Origin: Leishmania martiniquensis | Taxonomy: Eukaryota; Euglenozoa; Kinetoplastea; Trypanosomatida; Trypanosomatidae | Assembly: GCF_017916325.1 (NCBI RefSeq) | Contig: NW_027124995.1 | Span: forward strand, 1-32,242 | Reading direction: 5' to 3' | DNA length: 32,242 bases | Part shown: piece by piece, positions 1-12,000 of the stretch | How the letters are laid out: every line of letters begins with the position of its first letter | Position numbering within the stretch: position 1 is the stretch's first letter | Notes under the pieces: model-generated | Told to the model about the DNA's origin: nothing | Database searches by the model: none | Seen by the model: the letters and a program-made list of their open reading frames with translations, nothing else | Position numbers and translations under genes: made by a program

Positions 1-3000
1 CGTCCTCGTCGTCTGCGCCGTCCAGCAGCAGCAGCAGCTCTGCGCCGTCGTCATCCTCGTCGTCTGCGCCGTCCAGCAGCAGCAGCAGCTCTGCGCCGTC
101 GTCGTCCTCGTCGTCTGCGCCGTCCAGCAGCAGCAGCAGCTCTGCGCCGTCGTCGTCCTCGTCGTCTGCGCCGTCCAGCAGCAGCAGCAGCTCTGCGCCG
201 TCGTCGTCCTCGTCGTCTGCGCCGTCCAGCAGCAGCAGCAGCGTCTGCGCCGTCGTCGTCCTCGTCGTCTGCGCCGTCCAGCAGCAGCAGCAGCTCTGCG
301 CCGTCGTCATCCTCGTCGTCTGCGCCGTCCAGCAGCAGCAGCAGCTCTGCGCCGTCGTCGTCCTCGTCGTCTGCGCCGTCCAGCAGCAGCAGCAGCTCTG
401 CGCCGTCGTCATCCTCGTCGTCTGCGCCGTCCAGCAGCAGCAGCAGCTCTGCGCCGTCGTCGTCCTCGTCGTCTGCGCCGTCCAGCAGCAGCAGCAGCTC
501 TGCGCCGTCGTCATCCTCGTCGTCTGCGCCGTCCAGCAGCAGCAGCAGCTCTGCGCCGTCGTCGTCCTCGTCGTCTGCGCCGTCCAGCAGCAGCAGCAGC
601 TCTGCGCCGTCGTCATCCTCGTCGTCTGCGCCGTCCAGCAGCAGCAGCAGCTCTGCGCCGTCGTCGTCCTCGTCGTCTGCGCCGTCCAGCAGCAGCAGCA
701 GCTCTGCGCCGTCGTCATCCTCGTCGTCTGCGCCGTCCAGCAGCAGCAGCAGCTCTGCGCCGTCGTCGTCCTCGTCGTCTGCGCCGTCCAGCAGCAGCAG
801 CAGCTCTGCGCCGTCGTCGTCCTCGTCGTCTGCGCCGTCCAGCAGCAGCAGCAGCTCTGCGCCGTCGTCATCCTCGTCGTCTGCGCCGTCCAGCAGCAGC
901 AGCAGCTCTGCGCCGTCGTCATCCTCGTCGTCTGCGCCGTCCAGCAGCAGCAGCAGCTCTGCGCCGTCGTCGTCCTCGTCGTCTGCGCCGTCCAGCAGCA
1001 GCAGCAGCTCTGCGCCGTCGTCATCCTCGTCGTCTGCGCCGTCCAGCAGCAGCAGCAGCTCTGCGCCGTCGTCATCCTCGTCGTCTGCGCCGTCCAGCAG
1101 CAGCAGCAGCTCTGCGCCGTCGTCATCCTCGTCGTCTGCGCCGTCCAGCAGCAGCAGCAGCTCTGCGCCGTCGTCATCCTCGTCGTCTGCGCCGTCCAGC
1201 AGCAGCAGCAGCTCTGCGCCGTCGTCGTCCTCGTCGTCTGCGCCGTCCAGCAGCAGCAGCAGCTCTGCGCCGTCGTCGTCCTCGTCGTCTGCGCCGTCCA
1301 GCAGCAGCAGCAGCTCTGCGCCGTCGTCATCCTCGTCGTCTGCGCCGTCCAGCAGCAGCAGCAGCTCTGCGCCGTCGTCATCCTCGTCGTCTGCGCCGTC
1401 CAGCAGCAGCAGCAGCTCTGCGCCGTCGTCGTCCTCGTCGTCTGCGCCGTCCAGCAGCAGCAGCAGCTCTGCGCCGTCGTCGTCCTCGTCGTCTGCGCCG
1501 TCCAGCAGCAGCAGCAGCTCTGCGCCGTCGTCATCCTCGTCGTCTGCGCCGTCCAGCAGCAGCAGCAGCTCTGCGCCGTCGTCATCCTCGTCGTCTGCGC
1601 CGTCCAGCAGCAGCAGCAGCTCTGCGCCGTCGTCATCCTCGTCGTCTGCGCCGTCCAGCAGCAGCAGCAGCTCTGCGCCGTCGTCATCCTCGTCGTCTGC
1701 GCCGTCCAGCAGCAGCAGCAGCTCTGCGCCGTCGTCATCCTCGTCGTCTGCGCCGTCCAGCAGCAGCAGCAGCTCTGCGCCGTCGTCGTCCTCGTCGTCT
1801 GCGCCGTCCAGCAGCAGCAGCAGCTCTGCGCCGTCGTCATCCTCGTCGTCTGCGCCGTCCAGCAGCAGCAGCAGCTCTGCGCCGTCGTCGTCCTCGTCGT
1901 CTGCGCCGTCCAGCAGCAGCAGCAGCTCTGCGCCGTCGTCGTCCTCGTCGTCTGCGCCGTCCAGCAGCAGCAGCAGCTCTGCGCCGTCGTCGTCCTCGTC
2001 GTCTGCGCCGTCCAGCAGCAGCAGCAGCTCTGCGCCGTCGTCGTCCTCGTCGTCTGCGCCGTCCAGCAGCAGCAGCAGCTCTGCGCCGTCGTCGTCCTCG
2101 TCGTCTGCGCCGTCCAGCAGCAGCAGCAGCTCTGCGCCGTCGTCGTCCTCGTCGTCTGCGCCGTCCAGCAGCAGCAGCAGCTCTGCGCCGTCGTCATCCT
2201 CGTCGTCTGCGCCGTCCAGCAGCAGCAGCAGCTCTGCGCCGTCGTCGTCCTCGTCGTCTGCGCCGTCCAGCAGCAGCAGCAGCTCTGCGCCGTCGTCATC
2301 CTCGTCGTCTGCGCCGTCCAGCAGCAGCAGCAGCTCTGCGCCGTCGTCATCCTCGTCGTCTGCGCCGTCCAGCAGCAGCAGCAGCTCTGCGCCGTCGTCG
2401 TCCTCGTCGTCTGCGCCGTCCAGCAGCAGCAGCAGCTCTGCGCCGTCGTCATCCTCGTCGTCTGCGCCGTCCAGCAGCAGCAGCAGCTCTGCGCCGTCGT
2501 CGTCCTCGTCGTCTGCGCCGTCCAGCAGCAGCAGCAGCTCTGCGCCGTCGTCATCCTCGTCGTCTGCGCCGTCCAGCAGCAGCAGCAGCTCTGCGCCGTC
2601 GTCATCCTCGTCGTCTGCGCCGTCCAGCAGCAGCAGCAGCTCTGCGCCGTCGTCATCCTCGTCGTCTGCGCCGTCCAGCAGCAGCAGCAGCTCTGCGCCG
2701 TCGTCATCCTCGTCGTCTGCGCCGTCCAGCAGCAGCAGCAGCTCTGCGCCGTCGTCATCCTCGTCGTCTGCGCCGTCCAGCAGCAGCAGCAGCTCTGCGC
2801 CGTCGTCGTCCTCGTCGTCTGCGCCGTCCAGCAGCAGCAGCAGCTCTGCGCCGTCGTCGTCCTCGTCGTCTGCGCCGTCCAGCAGCAGCAGCAGCTCTGC
2901 GCCGTCGTCATCCTCGTCGTCTGCGCCGTCCAGCAGCAGCAGCAGCTCTGCGCCGTCGTCGTCCTCGTCGTCTGCGCCGTCCAGCAGCAGCAGCAGCTCT

Positions 3001-6000
3001 GCGCCGTCGTCGTCCTCGTCGTCTGCGCCGTCCAGCAGCAGCAGCAGCTCTGCGCCGTCGTCATCCTCGTCGTCTGCGCCGTCCAGCAGCAGCAGCAGCT
3101 CTGCGCCGTCGTCATCCTCGTCGTCTGCGCCGTCCAGCAGCAGCAGCAGCTCTGCGCCGTCGTCGTCCTCGTCGTCTGCGCCGTCCAGCAGCAGCAGCAG
3201 CTCTGCGCCGTCGTCGTCCTCGTCGTCTGCGCCGTCCAGCAGCAGCAGCAGCTCTGCGCCGTCGTCATCCTCGTCGTCTGCGCCGTCCAGCAGCAGCAGC
3301 AGCTCTGCGCCGTCGTCATCCTCGTCGTCTGCGCCGTCCAGCAGCAGCAGCAGCTCTGCGCCGTCGTCATCCTCGTCGTCTGCGCCGTCCAGCAGCAGCA
3401 GCAGCTCTGCGCCGTCGTCATCCTCGTCGTCTGCGCCGTCCAGCAGCAGCAGCAGCTCTGCGCCGTCGTCATCCTCGTCGTCTGCGCCGTCCAGCAGCAG
3501 CAGCAGCTCTGCGCCGTCGTCGTCCTCGTCGTCTGCGCCGTCCAGCAGCAGCAGCAGCTCTGCGCCGTCGTCATCCTCGTCGTCTGCGCCGTCCAGCAGC
3601 AGCAGCAGCTCTGCGCCGTCGTCGTCCTCGTCGTCTGCGCCGTCCAGCAGCAGCAGCAGCTCTGCGCCGTCGTCGTCCTCGTCGTCTGCGCCGTCCAGCA
3701 GCAGCAGCAGCTCTGCGCCGTCGTCATCCTCGTCGTCTGCGCCGTCCAGCAGCAGCAGCAGCTCTGCGCCGTCGTCGTCCTCGTCGTCTGCGCCGTCCAG
3801 CAGCAGCAGCAGCTCTGCGCCGTCGTCATCCTCGTCGTCTGCGCCGTCCAGCAGCAGCAGCAGCTCTGCGCCGTCGTCGTCCTCGTCGTCTGCGCCGTCC
3901 AGCAGCAGCAGCAGCTCTGCGCCGTCGTCATCCTCGTCGTCTGCGCCGTCCAGCAGCAGCAGCAGCTCTGCGCCGTCGTCGTCCTCGTCGTCTGCGCCGT
4001 CCAGCAGCAGCAGCAGCTCTGCGCCGTCGTCATCCTCGTCGTCTGCGCCGTCCAGCAGCAGCAGCAGCTCTGCGCCGTCGTCATCCTCGTCGTCTGCGCC
4101 GTCCAGCAGCAGCAGCAGCTCTGCGCCGTCGTCGTCCTCGTCGTCTGCGCCGTCCAGCAGCAGCAGCAGCTCTGCGCCGTCGTCATCCTCGTCGTCTGCG
4201 CCGTCCAGCAGCAGCAGCAGCTCTGCGCCGTCGTCGTCCTCGTCGTCTGCGCCGTCCAGCAGCAGCAGCAGCTCTGCGCCGTCGTCATCCTCGTCGTCTG
4301 CGCCGTCCAGCAGCAGCAGCAGCTCTGCGCCGTCGTCATCCTCGTCGTCTGCGCCGTCCAGCAGCAGCAGCAGCTCTGCGCCGTCGTCATCCTCGTCGTC
4401 TGCGCCGTCCAGCAGCAGCAGCAGCTCTGCGCCGTCGTCATCCTCGTCGTCTGCGCCGTCCAGCAGCAGCAGCAGCTCTGCGCCGTCGTCATCCTCGTCG
4501 TCTGCGCCGTCCAGCAGCAGCAGCAGCTCTGCGCCGTCGTCGTCCTCGTCGTCTGCGCCGTCCAGCAGCAGCAGCAGCTCTGCGCCGTCGTCGTCCTCGT
4601 CGTCTGCGCCGTCCAGCAGCAGCAGCAGCTCTGCGCCGTCGTCATCCTCGTCGTCTGCGCCGTCCAGCAGCAGCAGCAGCTCTGCGCCGTCGTCGTCCTC
4701 GTCGTCTGCGCCGTCCAGCAGCAGCAGCAGCTCTGCGCCGTCGTCGTCCTCGTCGTCTGCGCCGTCCAGCAGCAGCAGCTCTGCGCCGTCGTCGTCCTCG
4801 TCGTCTGCGCCGTCCAGCAGCAGCAGCAGCTCTGCGCCGTCGTCGTCCTCGTCGTCTGCGCCGTCCAGCAGCAGCAGCAGCTCTGCGCCGTCGTCATCCT
4901 CGTCGTCTGCGCCGTCCAGCAGCAGCAGCAGCTCTGCGCCGTCGTCGTCCTCGTCGTCTGCGCCGTCCAGCAGCAGCAGCAGCTCTGCGCCGTCGTCATC
5001 CTCGTCGTCTGCGCCGTCCAGCAGCAGCAGCAGCTCTGCGCCGTCGTCATCCTCGTCGTCTGCGCCGTCCAGCAGCAGCAGCAGCTCTGCGCCGTCGTCA
5101 TCCTCGTCGTCTGCGCCGTCCAGCAGCAGCAGCAGCTCTGCGCCGTCGTCGTCCTCGTCGTCTGCGCCGTCCAGCAGCAGCAGCAGCTCTGCGCCGTCGT
5201 CGTCCTCGTCGTCTGCGCCGTCCAGCAGCAGCAGCAGCTCTGCGCCGTCGTCGTCCTCGTCGTCTGCGCCGTCCAGCAGCAGCAGCAGCTCTGCGCCGTC
5301 GTCATCCTCGTCGTCTGCGCCGTCCAGCAGCAGCAGCAGCTCTGCGCCGTCGTCATCCTCGTCGTCTGCGCCGTCCAGCAGCAGCAGCAGCTCTGCGCCG
5401 TCGTCATCCTCGTCGTCTGCGCCGTCCAGCAGCAGCAGCAGCTCTGCGCCGTCGTCATCCTCGTCGTCTGCGCCGTCCAGCAGCAGCAGCAGCTCTGCGC
5501 CGTCGTCATCCTCGTCGTCTGCGCCGTCCAGCAGCAGCAGCAGCTCTGCGCCGTCGTCGTCCTCGTCGTCTGCGCCGTCCAGCAGCAGCAGCAGCTCTGC
5601 GCCGTCGTCATCCTCGTCGTCTGCGCCGTCCAGCAGCAGCAGCAGCTCTGCGCCGTCGTCGTCCTCGTCGTCTGCGCCGTCCAGCAGCAGCAGCAGCTCT
5701 GCGCCGTCGTCATCCTCGTCGTCTGCGCCGTCCAGCAGCAGCAGCAGCTCTGCGCCGTCGTCGTCCTCGTCGTCTGCGCCGTCCAGCAGCAGCAGCAGCT
5801 CTGCGCCGTCGTCATCCTCGTCGTCTGCGCCGTCCAGCAGCAGCAGCAGCTCTGCGCCGTCGTCGTCCTCGTCGTCTGCGCCGTCCAGCAGCAGCAGCAG
5901 CTCTGCGCCGTCGTCGTCCTCGTCGTCTGCGCCGTCCAGCAGCAGCAGCAGCTCTGCGCCGTCGTCATCCTCGTCGTCTGCGCCGTCCAGCAGCAGCAGC

Positions 6001-9000
6001 AGCTCTGCGCCGTCGTCGTCCTCGTCGTCTGCGCCGTCCAGCAGCAGCAGCAGCTCTGCGCCGTCGTCGTCCTCGTCGTCTGCGCCGTCCAGCAGCAGCA
6101 GCAGCTCTGCGCCGTCGTCATCCTCGTCGTCTGCGCCGTCCAGCAGCAGCAGCAGCTCTGCGCCGTCGTCATCCTCGTCGTCTGCGCCGTCCAGCAGCAG
6201 CAGCAGCTCTGCGCCGTCGTCGTCCTCGTCGTCTGCGCCGTCCAGCAGCAGCAGCAGCTCTGCGCCGTCGTCATCCTCGTCATCTGCGCCGTCCAGCAGC
6301 AGCAGCAGCTCTGCGCCGTCGTCGTCCTCGTCGTCTGCGCCGTCCAGCAGCAGCAGCAGCTCTGCGCCGTCGTCATCCTCGTCGTCTGCGCCGTCCAGCA
6401 GCAGCAGCAGCTCTGCGCCGTCGTCATCCTCGTCGTCTGCGCCGTCCAGCAGCAGCAGCAGCTCTGCGCCGTCGTCGTCCTCGTCGTCTGCGCCGTCCAG
6501 CAGCAGCAGCAGCTCTGCGCCGTCGTCATCCTCGTCGTCTGCGCCGTCCAGCAGCAGCAGCAGCTCTGCGCCGTCGTCATCCTCGTCGTCTGCGCCGTCC
6601 AGCAGCAGCAGCAGCTCTGCGCCGTCGTCGTCCTCGTCGTCTGCGCCGTCCAGCAGCAGCAGCAGCTCTGCGCCGTCGTCGTCCTCGTCGTCTGCGCCGT
6701 CCAGCAGCAGCAGCAGCTCTGCGCCGTCGTCATCCTCGTCGTCTGCGCCGTCCAGCAGCAGCAGCAGCTCTGCGCCGTCGTCGTCCTCGTCGTCTGCGCC
6801 GTCCAGCAGCAGCAGCAGCTCTGCGCCGTCGTCATCCTCGTCGTCTGCGCCGTCCAGCAGCAGCAGCAGCTCTGCGCCGTCGTCATCCTCGTCGTCTGCG
6901 CCGTCCAGCAGCAGCAGCAGCTCTGCGCCGTCGTCATCCTCGTCGTCTGCGCCGTCCAGCAGCAGCAGCAGCTCTGCGCCGTCGTCGTCCTCGTCGTCTG
7001 CGCCGTCCAGCAGCAGCAGCAGCTCTGCGCCGTCGTCATCCTCGTCGTCTGCGCCGTCCAGCAGCAGCAGCAGCTCTGCGCCGTCGTCGTCCTCGTCGTC
7101 TGCGCCGTCCAGCAGCAGCAGCAGCTCTGCGCCGTCGTCATCCTCGTCGTCTGCGCCGTCCAGCAGCAGCAGCAGCTCTGCGCCGTCGTCATCCTCGTCG
7201 TCTGCGCCGTCCAGCAGCAGCAGCAGCTCTGCGCCGTCGTCATCCTCGTCGTCTGCGCCGTCCAGCAGCAGCAGCAGCTCTGCGCCGTCGTCATCCTCGT
7301 CGTCTGCGCCGTCCAGCAGCAGCAGCAGCTCTGCGCCGTCGTCATCCTCGTCGTCTGCGCCGTCCAGCAGCAGCAGCAGCTCTGCGCCGTCGTCATCCTC
7401 GTCGTCTGCGCCGTCCAGCAGCAGCAGCAGCTCTGCGCCGTCGTCATCCTCGTCGTCTGCGCCGTCCAGCAGCAGCAGCAGCTCTGCGCCGTCGTCATCC
7501 TCGTCGTCTGCGCCGTCCAGCAGCAGCAGCAGCTCTGCGCCGTCGTCGTCCTCGTCGTCTGCGCCGTCCAGCAGCAGCAGCAGCTCTGCGCCGTCGTCGT
7601 CCTCGTCGTCTGCGCCGTCCAGCAGCAGCAGCAGCTCTGCGCCGTCGTCATCCTCGTCGTCTGCGCCGTCCAGCAGCAGCAGCAGCTCTGCGCCGTCGTC
7701 GTCCTCGTCGTCTGCGCCGTCCAGCAGCAGCAGCAGCTCTGCGCCGTCGTCGTCCTCGTCGTCTGCGCCGTCCAGCAGCAGCAGCAGCTCTGCGCCGTCG
7801 TCGTCCTCGTCGTCTGCGCCGTCCAGCAGCAGCAGCAGCTCTGCGCCGTCGTCATCCTCGTCGTCTGCGCCGTCCAGCAGCAGCAGCAGCTCTGCGCCGT
7901 CGTCATCCTCGTCGTCTGCGCCGTCCAGCAGCAGCAGCAGCTCTGCGCCGTCGTCGTCCTCGTCGTCTGCGCCGTCCAGCAGCAGCAGCAGCTCTGCGCC
8001 GTCGTCATCCTCGTCGTCTGCGCCGTCCAGCAGCAGCAGCAGCTCTGCGCCGTCGTCGTCCTCGTCGTCTGCGCCGTCCAGCAGCAGCAGCAGCTCTGCG
8101 CCGTCGTCATCCTCGTCGTCTGCGCCGTCCAGCAGCAGCAGCAGCTCTGCGCCGTCGTCGTCCTCGTCGTCTGCGCCGTCCAGCAGCAGCAGCAGCTCTG
8201 CGCCGTCGTCGTCCTCGTCGTCTGCGCCGTCCAGCAGCAGCAGCAGCTCTGCGCCGTCGTCATCCTCGTCGTCTGCGCCGTCCAGCAGCAGCAGCAGCTC
8301 TGCGCCGTCGTCGTCCTCGTCGTCTGCGCCGTCCAGCAGCAGCAGCAGCTCTGCGCCGTCGTCATCCTCGTCGTCTGCGCCGTCCAGCAGCAGCAGCAGC
8401 TCTGCGCCGTCGTCATCCTCGTCGTCTGCGCCGTCCAGCAGCAGCAGCAGCTCTGCGCCGTCGTCATCCTCGTCGTCTGCGCCGTCCAGCAGCAGCAGCA
8501 GCTCTGCGCCGTCGTCATCCTCGTCGTCTGCGCCGTCCAGCAGCAGCAGCAGCTCTGCGCCGTCGTCGTCCTCGTCGTCTGCGCCGTCCAGCAGCAGCAG
8601 CAGCTCTGCGCCGTCGTCATCCTCGTCGTCTGCGCCGTCCAGCAGCAGCAGCAGCTCTGCGCCGTCGTCATCCTCGTCGTCTGCGCCGTCCAGCAGCAGC
8701 AGCAGCTCTGCGCCGTCGTCATCCTCGTCGTCTGCGCCGTCCAGCAGCAGCAGCAGCTCTGCGCCGTCGTCGTCCTCGTCGTCTGCGCCGTCCAGCAGCA
8801 GCAGCAGCTCTGCGCCGTCGTCGTCCTCGTCGTCTGCGCCGTCCAGCAGCAGCAGCAGCTCTGCGCCGTCGTCGTCCTCGTCGTCTGCGCCGTCCAGCAG
8901 CAGCAGCAGCTCTGCGCCGTCGTCGTCCTCGTCGTCTGCGCCGTCCAGCAGCAGCAGCAGCTCTGCGCCGTCGTCATCCTCGTCGTCTGCGCCGTCCAGC

Positions 9001-12000
9001 AGCAGCAGCAGCTCTGCGCCGTCGTCGTCCTCGTCATCTGCGCCGTCCAGCAGCAGCAGCAGCTCTGCGCCGTCGTCGTCCTCGTCGTCTGCGCCGTCCA
9101 GCAGCAGCAGCAGCTCTGCGCCGTCGTCGTCCTCGTCGTCTGCGCCGTCCAGCAGCAGCAGCAGCTCTGCGCCGTCGTCATCCTCGTCGTCTGCGCCGTC
9201 CAGCAGCAGCAGCAGCTCTGCGCCGTCGTCGTCCTCGTCGTCTGCGCCGTCCAGCAGCAGCAGCAGCTCTGCGCCGTCGTCATCCTCGTCGTCTGCGCCG
9301 TCCAGCAGCAGCAGCAGCTCTGCGCCGTCGTCGTCCTCGTCGTCTGCGCCGTCCAGCAGCAGCAGCAGCTCTGCGCCGTCGTCGTCCTCGTCGTCTGCGC
9401 CGTCCAGCAGCAGCAGCAGCTCTGCGCCGTCGTCATCCTCGTCGTCTGCGCCGTCCAGCAGCAGCAGCAGCTCTGCGCCGTCGTCGTCCTCGTCGTCTGC
9501 GCCGTCCAGCAGCAGCAGCAGCTCTGCGCCGTCGTCATCCTCGTCGTCTGCGCCGTCCAGCAGCAGCAGCAGCTCTGCGCCGTCGTCGTCCTCGTCGTCT
9601 GCGCCGTCCAGCAGCAGCAGCAGCTCTGCGCCGTCGTCGTCCTCGTCGTCTGCGCCGTCCAGCAGCAGCAGCAGCTCTGCGCCGTCGTCGTCCTCGTCGT
9701 CTGCGCCGTCCAGCAGCAGCAGCAGCTCTGCGCCGTCGTCGTCCTCGTCGTCTGCGCCGTCCAGCAGCAGCAGCAGCTCTGCGCCGTCGTCGTCCTCGTC
9801 GTCTGCGCCGTCCAGCAGCAGCAGCAGCTCTGCGCCGTCGTCATCCTCGTCGTCTGCGCCGTCCAGCAGCAGCAGCAGCTCTGCGCCGTCGTCGTCCTCG
9901 TCGTCTGCGCCGTCCAGCAGCAGCAGCAGCTCTGCGCCGTCGTCGTCCTCGTCGTCTGCGCCGTCCAGCAGCAGCAGCAGCTCTGCGCCGTCGTCATCCT
10001 CGTCGTCTGCGCCGTCCAGCAGCAGCAGCAGCTCTGCGCCGTCGTCATCCTCGTCGTCTGCGCCGTCCAGCAGCAGCAGCAGCTCTGCGCCGTCGTCGTC
10101 CTCGTCGTCTGCGCCGTCCAGCAGCAGCAGCAGCTCTGCGCCGTCGTCGTCCTCGTCGTCTGCGCCGTCCAGCAGCAGCAGCAGCTCTGCGCCGTCGTCG
10201 TCCTCGTCGTCTGCGCCGTCCAGCAGCAGCAGCAGCTCTGCGCCGTCGTCATCCTCGTCGTCTGCGCCGTCCAGCAGCAGCAGCAGCTCTGCGCCGTCGT
10301 CATCCTCGTCGTCTGCGCCGTCCAGCAGCAGCAGCAGCTCTGCGCCGTCGTCATCCTCGTCGTCTGCGCCGTCCAGCAGCAGCAGCAGCTCTGCGCCGTC
10401 GTCGTCCTCGTCGTCTGCGCCGTCCAGCAGCAGCAGCAGCTCTGCGCCGTCGTCATCCTCGTCGTCTGCGCCGTCCAGCAGCAGCAGCAGCTCTGCGCCG
10501 TCGTCGTCCTCGTCATCTGCGCCGTCCAGCAGCAGCAGCAGCTCTGCGCCGTCGTCATCCTCGTCGTCTGCGCCGTCCAGCAGCAGCAGCAGCTCTGCGC
10601 CGTCGTCATCCTCGTCGTCTGCGCCGTCCAGCAGCAGCAGCAGCAGCTCTGCGCCGTCGTCGTCCTCGTCGTCTGCGCCGTCCAGCAGCAGCAGCAGCTC
10701 TGCGCCGTCGTCATCCTCGTCGTCTGCGCCGTCCAGCAGCAGCAGCAGCTCTGCGCCGTCGTCGTCCTCGTCGTCTGCGCCGTCCAGCAGCAGCAGCAGC
10801 TCTGCGCCGTCGTCGTCCTCGTCGTCTGCGCCGTCCAGCAGCAGCAGCAGCTCTGCGCCGTCGTCGTCCTCGTCGTCTGCGCCGTCCAGCAGCAGCAGCA
10901 GCTCTGCGCCGTCGTCGTCCTCGTCGTCTGCGCCGTCCAGCAGCAGCAGCAGCTCTGCGCCGTCGTCGTCCTCGTCATCTGCGCCGTCCAGCAGCAGCAG
11001 CAGCTCTGCGCCGTCGTCATCCTCGTCGTCTGCGCCGTCCAGCAGCAGCAGCAGCTCTGCGCCGTCGTCGTCCTCGTCGTCTGCGCCGTCCAGCAGCAGC
11101 AGCAGCTCTGCGCCGTCGTCGTCCTCGTCGTCTGCGCCGTCCAGCAGCAGCAGCAGCTCTGCGCCGTCGTCATCCTCGTCGTCTGCGCCGTCCAGCAGCA
11201 GCAGCAGCTCTGCGCCGTCGTCGTCCTCGTCATCTGCGCCGTCCAGCAGCAGCAGCAGCTCTGCGCCGTCGTCATCCTCGTCGTCTGCGCCGTCCAGCAG
11301 CAGCAGCAGCTCTGCGCCGTCGTCGTCCTCGTCGTCTGCGCCGTCCAGCAGCAGCAGCAGCTCTGCGCCGTCGTCGTCCTCGTCGTCTGCGCCGTCCAGC
11401 AGCAGCAGCAGCTCTGCGCCGTCGTCATCCTCGTCGTCTGCGCCGTCCAGCAGCAGCAGCAGCTCTGCGCCGTCGTCGTCCTCGTCGTCTGCGCCGTCCA
11501 GCAGCAGCAGCAGCTCTGCGCCGTCGTCGTCCTCGTCATCTGCGCCGTCCAGCAGCAGCAGCAGCTCTGCGCCGTCGTCGTCCTCGTCGTCTGCGCCGTC
11601 CAGCAGCAGCAGCAGCTCTGCGCCGTCGTCGTCCTCGTCGTCTGCGCCGTCCAGCAGCAGCAGCAGCAGCTCTGCGCCGTCGTCATCCTCGTCGTCTGCG
11701 CCGTCCAGCAGCAGCAGCAGCTCTGCGCCGTCGTCGTCCTCGTCGTCTGCGCCGTCCAGCAGCAGCAGCAGCTCTGCGCCGTCGTCGTCCTCGTCGTCTG
11801 CGCCGTCCAGCAGCAGCAGCAGCTCTGCGCCGTCGTCGTCCTCGTCGTCTGCGCCGTCCAGCAGCAGCAGCAGCTCTGCGCCGTCGTCGTCCTCGTCGTC
11901 TGCGCCGTCCAGCAGCAGCAGCAGCTCTGCGCCGTCGTCGTCCTCGTCGTCTGCGCCGTCCAGCAGCAGCAGCAGCTCTGCGCCGTCGTCGTCCTCGTCG

